Below are positions 23,867-33,073 of a DNA stretch of 60,000 nucleotides, piece after piece. Position numbers and translations under genes: made by a program. Location: assembly GCA_950295325.1 (NCBI GenBank), contig OX485803.1, positions 63,567,554 through 63,627,553 of the forward strand. Direction: 5' to 3'. Source of the stretch: Polytrichum commune (taxonomy: Eukaryota > Streptophyta > Polytrichopsida > Polytrichales > Polytrichaceae). Within the stretch, counting starts at the first letter, position 1; each line of letters starts with the position of its first letter. The notes under the pieces are model-generated. The model saw only the letters and a program-made list of their open reading frames with translations, was not told the origin of the DNA and ran no database searches.

Positions 23867-24444
23867 TGCCCTATCTGTAACTCCCCGGAAGCAGATACAT
23901 GGTTACATGTACTCCTTAAATGTAAACAACAACACATCCACGCACTAATCACAAATAGACATAACAAAGCGGTATGGGAAATTTGTAAACTTCTCATCTC
24001 AAACAAACTTACCATATATTATACACTTATGAACGCAGGAACACACAACGATTCTCCACAAGACAATACAGTACCTACATGGCTATTACCATGCACATGC
24101 AACACCCAAAGATGTCATTGCAATGCTCGGCTCAAACCCGACATATTATGTGTCATCGGTCATCCATACAATTCCCCCCCCCCCCCCCGGAAGCACCCAC
24201 ACAAGAAGTCACAATACAATACATCGAATTCACATATTGTAATGATAGGTTCTCGGCCGAAACACTAGAAAGAAAAACCATGAAATATCAACCACTTATT
24301 AACACCCTCACTACGAAGGGCTGGAAGGTTGCCCCACTCATAGTACTAGCATCCGGCGCTAGAGCCACAACTCATATCCCCTCAATGAAGGCACTAGAAA
24401 CACAACTCAAACTTCCCACATCACAAATTCGGCATACATTTTAA
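23867..24444 (+). other. CCHC finger plus restriction-like endonuclease (RLE) domain
   Basis: CPIC then nine residues, H, four residues, C (23867-23923) is the C-x2-C-x9-H-x4-C finger found before the RLE of R2/CRE-type LINEs. LKPDILCVIG follows (Asp codon 24140). A run of 15 C (24174-24188) shifts the frame, and the next frame continues with YIEFTYCNDR (Glu codon 24226), a KTMKYQPL segment and GWKVAPLIVL. KPD...E...K fits the PD-(D/E)xK endonuclease fold. Together with the N-terminal APE this gives two nuclease types in one ORF. The fold is inferred from motifs and not proven. Confidence 0.72.
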
Positions 24445-24570
24445 CAAATCAACATAATCGCCATACAATACGCACACTCAATACTAATCCACAAAAGACG
24501 GATTGAAAATAAGCAACCTCTCAATAATCTACAAAACTATACTTAAATCTTAAAAACCCAATGTACTCAC

Positions 24571-24694
24571 CCCCTAAGCCCATTCCACCGGTTAACCCGG
24601 TAGAGTAAAAACCTGTTACTAATATAGTGTCTACTCCCTGAAAAGGGTGAAGTAGTATTACACCCAACGCCATTACCCTGGGGTGTGGCTTAGG
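24571..24694 (+). ncRNA. Cloverleaf-like structured element in the LINE 3' UTR
   Basis: A closed multibranch fold can be drawn. The outer stem is CCTAAGCC (24573-24580) with GGCTTAGG (24687-24694). Inside are three hairpins: ACCGG/CCGGT (24587-24591/24597-24601), CTACT+CCCT with AGGG+AGTAG (24631-24639/24644-24655), and ACACCC/GGGTGT (24660-24665/24681-24686). It probably marks the 3' end of the LINE RNA for recognition by the RT. It is part of the LINE transcript and not an independent gene. Confidence 0.7.
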
Positions 24695-24720
24695 ATGTCC
24701 TACGAACAAATACTTTATTC

Positions 24721-24768
24721 ACTCCGGCCCCTGAAAGGGACCGGAGTTCTTCTTCTTCTTCTTCTTCT
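24721..24768 (+). promoter_or_regulatory. Terminal hairpin and (TTC)n tail of the LINE
   Basis: ACTCCGG (24721-24727) pairs with CCGGAGT (24741-24747), and CCCT (24729-24732) pairs with AGGG (24736-24739), around a GAA loop. The hairpin is followed at once by (TTC)7 (24747-24767), where the target duplication starts. A short microsatellite instead of poly(A) is typical of several non-L1 LINE groups. Confidence 0.8.
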
Positions 24769-24777
24769 ATGAGATAC

Positions 24778-25018
24778 TTTTAGAAGACTCAAGTCTTTCT
24801 ATACATAGATTGAATCCTCCTTATCTATATGCTTAAATCGCTTTTTTCTTTTCTTTCTTAAATCACTTTTTCTTTTTCTTTTTATAGATAAGAATCATCC
24901 AACTTCTTGTCCTTCTCATCCCTCGATTTCCCATTCATCCACGCTTCTTAGTCTTGAATGTTCATCCCTGCAATTTATTTCCATCCTCAACAATACGTTT
25001 CCCAATTAGTCTATTATA
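24778..25018 (-). repeat. Chromovirus 3' LTR, second part
   Basis: Continues the LTR interrupted at 9671 and aligns with 29991-30248 of the right LTR. It ends ATTATA at 25018 next to the polypurine tract. Confidence 0.93.
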
Positions 25019-25033
25019 CTCTTCCCCTCTCAA
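25019..25033 (-). promoter_or_regulatory. Polypurine tract of the chromovirus
   Basis: Minus strand TTGAGAGGGGAAGAG directly abuts the 3' LTR. This is the expected plus-strand primer for reverse transcription. Confidence 0.85.
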
Positions 25034-25383
25034 ATTAAGTCATCGTCCGCAATGACAAAATTTGAGTAAGTTTCCCTAAACTCATTTTCTAACTCCCATG
25101 ATGCTTCATCTTCACAATAATCTTTCCACTTAATAAGAAATCTCATAAATGACCTATTCCTAAGGTGTTGCAAATCAACTTGTAAAATTCTATCAGGTTC
25201 AGCCAACATTTCCCCCTCAATAACTACTCGAGATAAATCTGGAAGCACATGATTGGGATCAGATTCGTATTTTCTTAACAGACTTACATGAAACATATTA
25301 TGAATTTTCCAGTCCTTGGGTAAGTCTAACGCATACGCCACTTGACGAACTCTCTTAAGAACATCTTTTGGCCCGGACCGCAA
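25030..25383 (-). pseudogene. Chromovirus integrase C-terminus with chromodomain
   Basis: Frame with VAYALDLPKDWKIHNMFHVS (GPY/F-type end of integrase) followed by EPDRILQ, FLIKWKDY, EASWE and the end of the frame. This is a chromodomain with the aromatic residues of the histone-binding cage in part conserved. Its presence places the element among plant chromoviruses. The join to the integrase core requires a frame change near 25370. Confidence 0.9.
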
Positions 25384-26777
25384 AATCTAGGCAATAATTT
25401 TCTAGACCTTCCAAATTTCAATCCAGAGCGTTTAGGCATTACTTTCAAAAATACCTTCTGCCCAACTTCAAACTCTCTTACACTCCTTCTTTTATCAGCA
25501 TAGAATTTAGATATCTCTTGTGCACCTTGCATACATTGCTTAGCACATTCCAATATACTATGCATTTCTTGAATCATTTGATTCAAACTTTCAATTTTAG
25601 AGTTAAGAGTTGCTAAGGAGATTGGAGTTCTACATTCTTGACCATATAAAGCATAAAATGGACTCATCCCTATGCTACTATGCTCTCGTTGATTATAAGC
25701 AAATTGTATCAAATACGACCACTTATCCCAAAACTGTTGTCTTTTACCAACATACATTCGAAGCATGTCTTCAAGATTCCTGTTGGTTCTCTCAACCTGT
25801 CCATATGTTTCTGGATGATATGTTGAACTCATATTAATCTTGGTGCCACATAATTTGAACAAAGATTTCCAAAATTCACTCACGAATTTTCTATCTTTGT
25901 CACAAATTATCTCTCGTGGCAACCCATAATTCACCAATATCTCTTTAAAAAACAACTCAGCTACTTCCGAAGTTGTCATAGTTGTAGTTGTAGGTATAAA
26001 TCGAGCCACCTTAGTCAGTCTATCAACAACCACAAAAACGCTATCAAAGCCTTTTTGAGTCCTAGGAAGATCCACAATAAAATCCATAGAAATAGACTCC
26101 CACTATCTATTAGGCACTGACAATAGTTGCAACAACCCTGGATGTTTTACTTGCTCCACTTTGTTCGTTTGACATAACAAACACCTCTCAATATGATCTT
26201 TTACATCTCTTTTCAATCCTGACCAAAAATAATATTTATTTACTGCCGCATATGTTTTCAAAAACCTTGGATGACCTAAGATAGGAATATTATGACAATC
26301 ATAGATAATATTCTTTCTATAATCTCTCACCTCATGAACTTGAATTCTAGATTTATTGTATAAAATATCCACATCCAAAGCATAGGCAGAAAACTTATCA
26401 ATTTCCTCTTGAGTTCTAGTTTTTTTCGACAAACTCTCAAAATGAATAGAGAACAACACATCATCCCTATAACATCCTTTCATTTTATCAAGTATAGTGT
26501 CTTTCACTAAAGACACTACATTTGAAAATGGTCTATGTGACAAAGAATTTGCCACAACATTTTCTTTGTCTTTCACGTATTGAATCTCAAAATTGAACTC
26601 TTGCATCAATTCCATCCAACGACTTTGTCAACGATTTAGATTAGCTTGACTAGTCAAATATCGATATGACTGATTATATGTTTCTATCTTAAATTAACTA
26701 CCTAGTAGGTAGTAACGCCAGACTTTTAATGCGTGAATTATCGCTAATAGTTCTTTCTCACGAACGGGATAATCCAA
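25326..26777 (-). pseudogene. Chromovirus integrase and end of RNase H
   Basis: Two frames separated by a stop near 26100. The first (26103-26615) holds the RNase H end (VKDKENVVANSLSHRP) and the zinc-binding HHCC module (GHPRFLKT ... CLLCQTNK). The second (25326-26087) holds the integrase core: MDFIVDLP (Asp), ICDKDRKF (Asp) and GQVERTNR (Glu), the DDE triad. Stops at Gln/Arg positions show decay. Confidence 0.9.
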
Positions 26778-28124
26778 CTATGCATTGTTAAGTTTTATGG
26801 ATTCATAAGCAATCACCCTGCCTTCTTGTATAAAGACAACACCTATAGCCATATCATTGGCATATGTGCATAAGACCAACCCGCCTTTAAAAGGATTCAT
26901 GATCCTCAAGATCGGGGCTTTTGTCAGAGCTTTCTTTAAAGCCTCAAAGCTTTCATAACAATCACGAGTCCAAATGATTCTTTCAGATTTGCCTTTCAAC
27001 AAATCCGTCATGGGGGCTGCAATCTTGGCGAAATCCCTTACATATTTCTGCATGTAAGTAGCCAACCCCAAAAAGCGTTGGACCTCAGTCTTATCATTTG
27101 GCACGGGCCACCTAACCACTGTCTCGATCTTTTTAGGATCAACAAAGACACCTTCGCCAGACAACACATGTCCAAGGTATTCAATTTGGATACGAAAAAT
27201 TTGACACTTGCTTCTCTTAGCATACAATTTATGTCTTCTCAAAATATCAAACACCTTCTCAAGATTGTCTTTATGTTCCTCCTTGTTTTCGGAAAACACT
27301 AATATATCATCCATGAAAACAAGTGTGAAAACTCTCATATATTCTCTGAATATAGTATTCATGAGATTCATAAATGTGGCAAATGCATTGGTAAGTCCAA
27401 AAGATATTATCAAATATTCATAGTGACCAAAACGATTACGAAAAGTTGTTTTCCAATGTCACTCTCTTTTATTCTTATTTGATTATATCCAGTTTTCAAA
27501 TTAATTTTTGAAAACATCTAAGCCCCACTCAATTGATCCACCAATTCATCAAATATGGGCAATGAATATTTGTTTTTAATGGTAGACTTATTTAGACCTC
27601 TATAAACCACACATAGCCTCAAACTACCATCTTTTTTCTTTTGAAATAGTACAGGAACACCCTACAAAGATTTGCTAGCTATGTCTAATGTAACCCTTCT
27701 TTAACAAATCTCTTAATTGAATTTCCAACTAAACATTCGCTTTAAAAGAATGTTTATAAGGTGCCTTAGGTATCAGTGTCACACCAGATACCAATTCAAT
27801 AGCATGATCCACCTCTCTTTGAGGTGGCAATCCTGGGTACTCATCAGACAAAATATCATGATAATTTGTAAGAAAATCCTCAGCATTTATTGGTTTCTTT
27901 GCAACTTGATTCCGACTCATCTGAAACCTTACGAATATCAATTGCAAAGACTTGTTGTTTTTTCTCAGACACCTTTTCATTTGTGTAGCAGATAGTAAAG
28001 GTATTTTAGGTAGAGCTCTTGTACCTTTGATTGTGAAAGGTTTACCGTCGGAAAGTTTGCCATAAATCTCCCCATGTTTGCAAGCAATCCATGCGTCCAC
28101 GTCATTGAGCCACGACATTCCCAA
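26778..28124 (-). pseudogene. Chromovirus reverse transcriptase
   Basis: 27729-28124 carries the start of RT (DEYPGLPPQREVDHAIEL). 26778-27413 carries FGLTNAFATF, FMDDILVFS (the catalytic Asp pair), LGHVLSGEG and the RNase H start TYANDMAIG. The stretch between, 27414-27728, is broken by frameshifts but still shows RT-like segments. The chain order is normal. Confidence 0.9.
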
Positions 28125-28159
28125 AATGACATCGTATTGACTTCTTGTCCAAACTTCAA

Positions 28160-28583
28160 AATTTACAATGATTTGAGTTCCTTACAATATGACAGGGACG
28201 TCCAACAATCGACAACCAATCGGGTTTAACTCACATTACATTGACTTACATTGACTTACATTGGGCTTACAAGGTTCGGTCTTCGTGACAGGAAATCCCA
28301 ACTTTGATGCAAATTTAGACAACATCAAATTATGGATTGATCATGAATCAATCAACATAGAAGTTGATTGAGTACCAATTGACCCTTGAACATGGGGCAC
28401 CGTAGGTTCACTCGCTACCTGCTCCTCACATACTGCAGCTGACACACGAACTATTTCTTCACCCTTTGACACCATTGGCGGTTCCACCTCCATTGCCAAC
28501 GCTGTAGAATGCTTTGGACGTTTTCCCGCTGGTCGCAAACATTTCTTTGCCAAATGTTCTGGCTCATGACAATTATAGCACAA
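28160..28583 (-). pseudogene. Chromovirus nucleocapsid knuckle and protease
   Basis: The 28341-28583 frame starts with the zinc knuckle CYNCHEPEHLAKKC and ends MLIDS followed by TGA. Aspartic protease active sites read DSG or DTG, so the stop replaces the Gly of the active site. Protease-like sequence (SIHNLMLSKFASKLGF) continues after it in the same frame. Confidence 0.85.
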
Positions 28584-28634
28584 TCCTTTCTTTCGGTGTT
28601 CTACTTGATCTTTGTAAGTGAGTTTATTGCTCGG

Positions 28635-29534
28635 TCAAACGTTGCTCTGTCCCTCTGGACGTGAAAACTTTTGGGACTTCTTCCACTTCCCAATCTTCTT
28701 TTCTCTACTATGATCCTTACGGGAGACATCAAAAGAGAAATTCTTCTCTTTCGCTAACTCAACATTTTTAGTCTCAAACATTAAGGCCATGCTATATGTT
28801 TTTCCAAGCGTATAAGGCTTCAAAGCTTTGACATCATATTTGATTGAGTTTTGAAGTTTAATAACGAAAAATATTTCTTTGTCTTTGTCAAACAAATCCG
28901 GAAAATGTTCAACTAATTCGTCGAACGTATCTTTGTACTCACGAACTGACAATGTCCCTTGTCTAAGGTCTTTCAAATGCTCTTTCATATTCTAGATATG
29001 ATCACGTGGTAAAAAATATTCTAAGAACAATTTCTTGAACTTAGACCATATTTCCACTGGATCTTTGTTGGTTTCCTCCCTGTCAGTTTTAACACGGGTC
29101 CACCAGAGGTGGGTTCGTTCTCTCAACAAAAAAGAAATTGCTCTCACTTTCTCCTTGTCTGAGAGCTCCCCCTCAAATAAGTTTTCTACCGTTCCTAAAA
29201 ATGATAGAACTGCCTCAGGTTTGATGTTGGCTCCACCTGAAAATGTAGGTGGTTGCACGCTCTTCCGGATGTCGTGCAAGAGTGTGTTTTTACCTCTGTC
29301 AAACATGTGTGATGGGTGAGTAGAAGAAGAAGAAGAAGAAGAAGAGGTAGAACGTGAAGGAGATCTATCTTTCCTTTTATTCTTTTCACTACCATGTGCA
29401 TGTTTCTCCATAGCCATAACGACGGTTTGGGAGATGGCATCTAGAACTCGTTTAGGCAAGGGCTCCGAGTCAGGAATCCCTCGGCTTTGAGTTTGCTCAA
29501 GAGGAGCACTACCAAATGACACCATAGTGTTCAA
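28635..29534 (-). pseudogene. Chromovirus gag
   Basis: A Ser-rich N-terminal part (29534 downward, including a GAA-repeat-encoded Ser run near 29325-29345) is followed by the retrotransposon gag fold: VQPPTFSGGANIKPEAVLSF, RAISFLLRERTHLWW and WSKFKKLFLEYF. After a TAG near 28990 the same fold continues with LRQGTLSVREY and EHFPDLF. It is the capsid-like protein that packages element RNA. Confidence 0.88.
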
Positions 29535-29600
29535 GGAATCACAATACGGGAAAAAAAATCCCTAAGCACAATGCTACACAATGCAATTCAACGAACACGA

Positions 29601-29613
29601 CGCTTTGATACCA
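29601..29613 (-). promoter_or_regulatory. Primer-binding site (initiator tRNA-Met type)
   Basis: Minus strand TGGTATCAAAGCG lies four bases inside the 5' LTR. The usual plant site is TGGTATCAGAGC; there is one difference. Confidence 0.88.
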
Positions 29614-29617
29614 AAAA

Positions 29618-30248
29618 TGTAACCTACCTTGCTAATAGTTCATAAAAACAATCATTTATTGAATAAAGCTCAACTCCCAACCTAGAGACACACCACAAAT
29701 ATAATGTGTGTTCTCCTTCCCCCGAGCCGGCTGGGGATTCATGGCACTCAAGTAAAATCATCCATCCAAGATATCGTGGATGAAGTGGCTCCAATAAAAA
29801 AAGCCCTCCTATGGGGTTGAGGGCCGATTCATTCAAATGTGACGTCACTAGACTAATTCGGGGCCTTTGACTCTATTTCCGGAATCAAATTGCCCAAAAA
29901 TAGCCATTTAGATTATTCATGTGTTTTTTTCATCCGCACGGATGATTTTGAGTGCCACAAATCCCCGGCCCCCCGAGCCATATTTATACATAGTATCTAT
30001 GAGATACTTTTAGAAGACTAAAGTCTTTCTATACATAGACTGAATCCTCCTTCTGTATATGCTTAAATCACTTTCTTTTTTTCTTTCTTAAATCGCTTTT
30101 TCTTTTTCTTTTTATGGATAAGAATCATCCAACTTCTCGTCCTTCTCGTCCCTCGATTTCCCATTCATTCATGCTTCTTAGTCTTGAACGTTCATCCCTA
30201 CAATTTATTTCCATCCTCAACAATATGTTTCCCAATTAGTCCATTATA
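29618..30248 (-). repeat. Chromovirus 5' LTR (with MITE inside)
   Basis: The plus-strand left end is TGTAACCTACC and the right end ATTATA. Without the 242 bp MITE and its 9 bp duplication it is 380 bp, the same as the other LTR. On the element strand it starts TATAAT rather than TG in both copies. Confidence 0.93.
29729..29970. mobile_element. Mutator-type MITE, 242 bp
   Basis: Ends GGCTGGGGATTCATGGCACT and, inverted, GGCCGGGGATTTGTGGCACT; the similarity runs on about 35 bp to AAATCATCC. Flanked by a 9 bp duplication CCCCGAGCC (29720-29728, 29971-29979). The empty site survives in the other LTR at 9641-9653. No coding capacity. Confidence 0.9.
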
Positions 30249-30253
30249 CCTTC

Positions 30254-31162
30254 AAGCTCTAGTACATATTTTTCAAAGGCATTTTGAGCATTTATTTTAA
30301 TATATTAACAAATTATTTAACTAAATTCAAACAACTAAGGAGTGTGAAATTAAATCTAATTAATTAGTTGATGATCAATGCTAAGTTAATTAGGAAATTA
30401 GTCATAGGAGCCCTATAACATTATAGTAAACAAGAATGGTATCATGGGCGCTCCCAATGCCCAAATTATCCTTGGTTTCAAGTAAGACAATAAGTATCTA
30501 TAAGAAAAAAATAGTAGTAAAGTATACTACAAATTTCACAATAGATCATCATAACAAGTTTAATCTCCAAGAGCATCGGGAGGTCTCCCCATCTAGAGTA
30601 CTAGAAATAAAATACACTCAACAAAATATTAAAAATGAAGCACATGTGGAGAATAAAATGGGATTTGGAAAATACAAGTTTATTCATAAAATCTCAAACA
30701 CAATTTGTGCATTGCATCAAGCAATGTACAACAAACCAAAAAATTAATTACAGCCCATAAACATGCATGAATCCTAAACTATGTACCTATATTATATCAT
30801 CAGAAGATTGGGAGGGCTCCCAATGGCTATGTATTCATGAATCAACCATCATCTCTAAAACCTCCCAACAAGTATTATGCCTTCTTTGTGGAAGAAGCAA
30901 AGGACCGGGAGAGCTATGATGTCTTGGTAGTCTCTCTACAGTTGGCTAACTTATGTCTGGGCAAATCTTGAGATGTGGGAAAGGATATGAGAACTCATAA
31001 GGCAATGAGTTGGTTGAACGTACAAAAGAGAAAAAAAGACGACGAAGAAGAAGAAAGCTTGTATCAATACATTGACAAAGCAAGAAAAATTAGAAAGAAG
31101 AGATTTACAAAATGAAAAGTCAATATACCTCTAGAAAGTTGTAGATGTCATATAACATGCAA
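30254..31162. other. A/T-rich intergenic sequence
   Basis: Short ORFs only; no domain, RNA gene or element ends recognised. Confidence 0.5.
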
Positions 31163-31170
31163 CCTCCTAC

Positions 31171-31726
31171 CCCGGGTACGCAACTCCCATATTATACGCA
31201 GGGGGCATCGTACTTAAAATGGCTTAGAGGACGGCTTTTGTAAAAATTATATCAAATTATATCAAATTAAAATGATCAAAAAGTTGGGTGAAGACCAAAT
31301 TAAATAAAATGAGATGAAAAAAAAGTTGGGTAAAGACCAAATTAAATAAAATGAGATGAAAAAAAAGTTGGGTGAAGACCAAATTAAATAAATGAGATGA
31401 AAAAAAAGTTGGGTTGCATATTTATTAAGCCTCCCATTAAAATTATAATTCATTCACAATGTTAAAATTTTATTAAAAAGTCCAAAAAGTTGGGTAGTTT
31501 GACCTATGGTACCTGTATTAAAAAATTCATATAATTAGGTTTTTAATGCAATTATATGCTTCAAATTATATTCATTTCCTATATATAATTACATTTTTGG
31601 ATTCCTTGTTAGAAGGGCTACAAGGGTTTCCTACATTAAAACAATTTGTATCACTCAATATTGGACTAAAACGCATTATAAGTGATTATAATCAGGACCA
31701 TATAATACGGGAGTTGCGTACCCGGG
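31171..31726. mobile_element. MITE with 8 bp target duplication, 556 bp
   Basis: Terminal inverted repeats CCCGGGTACGCAACTCCC (31171-31188 and inverted at 31709-31726), extending into ATATTATA. Target duplication CCTCCTAC at 31163-31170 and 31727-31734. The interior is A/T-rich and holds about three copies of a 42-44 bp repeat. An 8 bp duplication fits hAT-type transposition, but no transposase is present. Confidence 0.85.
31277..31415 (+). repeat. Tandem repeat inside the MITE, about 3 x 43 bp
   Basis: The unit contains AGTTGGGTGAAGACC and AAATTAAATAAAATGAGATG. Three units are clear and a fourth is partial. Confidence 0.85.
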
Positions 31727-31734
31727 CCTCCTAC

Positions 31735-33073
31735 ATTGTGGCAATGAAAAATCAACTACAATGATTTGCCTTAGGTGGTAAGCAACATAAGAGTTACACT
31801 TCAATAGCTTCATGAGTCGCAAGTTCACACACTTCATTGGAGATTTTTTGGGTTTCCAAAATGTGTTGTCTAATAGTGCCACATTGATGGAAACTTGATA
31901 CAAAAATGGACAAAGACTAGAGTGTGTCAATGCAATTAAATAGAGAAAGAATATAATGCAAATATGATGGATTAGGAGACCTCCTGGTTCATGGTAATAA
32001 CATAATGAAACAAGAAAATGGTAGAACCGTGAGGCTATGTCCTTTCTTAAAAAAGATTATAATTAGAATTGTACACTTTGCTCATGCCAATCCATGGCTA
32101 TTTACTACACCTATAACCGACTATAGTCAATTATTATTTTTTCAATACATTTTAGGGAACAAGTATAATTAACTAGATATATATAACTATATTTAAAATA
32201 GATTTTAGAACATGTATAATTAACTACATTTTTTTGGTAGGTCAAATCGCAAACAACTATAGTTACGAAAGGCACCTAGTTAACTAATAATTGAATTAGT
32301 TGGTTAGTTGTCTAAGGTATGCAAGCTTTCACCATCCATGTTAAATAAAGTGGACCAAAAATAGCATGATCAAGTAATGTCCAAGTGTGAACGCAAAGTG
32401 GTTAGGAAAGTTGCTCTTGAAACATAAAGGTTGATGCATAGTCTCTATCCTGCAGACATAGCCAACAAATCAAACATGAATAGAGGGAGATTGGGAAGTA
32501 CTCACTCAATGTGTTCCGACATTATGTTGAGTTTGTAATTTGGTGCAAATGTGGCCTCATGAAAGCCCCCCCCCCATGCTAATCTCATGCTAAGAGGCGA
32601 ATGACACGTGGTAATCATCAGCTCCTAGTCTATCCTCGTCATCACCTTCCTCGTCTTCCCCATATCCATGGCCATGCCCAGCCTTCCCTCGCTGTAACCC
32701 TAATCTGTTTCCTTCCGCTTCACGTTCGCACAGAAAGCGTGGAACCCCAGATTCTTCCAACTTATAGTTCTTTAATTCGACTGCCGCTTTCCTGTACAGA
32801 TAGATAGGACCTCAGCATTCTTCTACATCCTCGCACTTTGTATATGCTTGTAAAAATTTAGAACCAACGATTCCACGCACCTTGTGACCGACTCACTTCC
32901 GTGTGCATCATCATCAAGTTGTAAAGAGTTTGTTTTGCCCGCTTTTAAGGCGAAGTTGTGTTGAAGTCAAGCTCGGGAGATTGAATTGGCATGTGGTGGA
33001 TGTGCATTGTGTAATTTTGCGGTGCAGTGAGTTGGTGTGGAAGTGAATCGGGGGTTAGGGTTAGGCAGGAGAG
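31735..33073. other. Upstream region of the 33 kb gene
   Basis: Contains the second copy of the dispersed repeat (32336-32470). A GC-richer segment from about 32580 onward probably holds the promoter and 5' UTR of the gene starting at 33074. No other gene seen. Confidence 0.45.
32336..32470 (+). repeat. Dispersed repeat, copy 2
   Basis: Near-identical to 2069-2205, same orientation. Confidence 0.75.

Larger units (their letters stand above)
16696..24444 (+). pseudogene. LINE ORF2 polyprotein: 2A-2A-APE-RT-RNaseH-CCHC-RLE (broken)
   Basis: ORF2 can be followed in five segments: 16696-17262 (frame 1), 17252-18994 (frame 2), 18990-22280 (frame 3), about 22064-24199 (frame 2) and 24174-24444 (frame 1). 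Three of the four frame changes fall on runs of 9, 11 and 15 C. In-frame stops are TGA at 17549, 19119, 19266 and 19476, TAA at 19659 and 20730, and TAG at 20001 and 20850. The protein would direct nicking of target DNA, reverse transcription of the element RNA and RNA removal. This copy could act, if at all, only in trans. The start at 16696 is the first ATG after the ORF1 stop; the first 25 residues are hydrophobic. Confidence 0.85.
9672..24765 (+). mobile_element. Long LINE with two endonuclease types (Dualen/RandI-like)
   Basis: Non-LTR retrotransposon inserted in the chromovirus LTR. It is flanked by a 12 bp target duplication TCTATGAGATAC (9660-9671 and 24766-24777). Removing the solo LTR at 11603-13309 and its duplicated GCCAC leaves about 13.4 kb, which is very long for a LINE. 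The order is: A/C-rich 5' region with tandem repeats, ORF1 with RRM-like folds, ORF2 (2A-like motifs, APE, RT, RNase H, CCHC, restriction-like endonuclease), structured 3' UTR, then a (TTC)7 tail. The sense strand is strongly C/A-rich and G-poor throughout. ORF2 has at least eight stops and several frame breaks, so this copy is dead. The Dualen/RandI assignment rests on the combination of APE and C-terminal CCHC-RLE domains. Confidence 0.88.
9533..30248 (-). mobile_element. Ty3/gypsy chromovirus (nested, decayed)
   Basis: Minus-strand LTR retrotransposon. The left (3') LTR is 9533-9671 joined to 24778-25018 and is split by the LINE. The internal region is 25019-29617 and the right (5') LTR is 29618-30248, which contains a MITE. 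Both LTRs reduce to 380 bp without the inserts. The flanks CCTTA (9528-9532) and CCTTC (30249-30253) look like a 5 bp target duplication with one change. A primer-binding site for initiator tRNA-Met and a polypurine tract sit at the right places. The domain order is gag, protease, RT, RNase H, integrase, chromodomain. Several stops and frame breaks make it non-autonomous. Confidence 0.93.

Noticed and set aside
24571-24694. tRNA gene
   Set aside because: The fold is cloverleaf-like, but stem lengths, loop sequences and box motifs do not fit a tRNA; it is the LINE 3' UTR.
29325-29345. CTT/GAA run in the chromovirus gag as a second LINE tail
   Set aside because: It is a coding Ser repeat in gag; there is no LINE 3' end or target duplication beside it.
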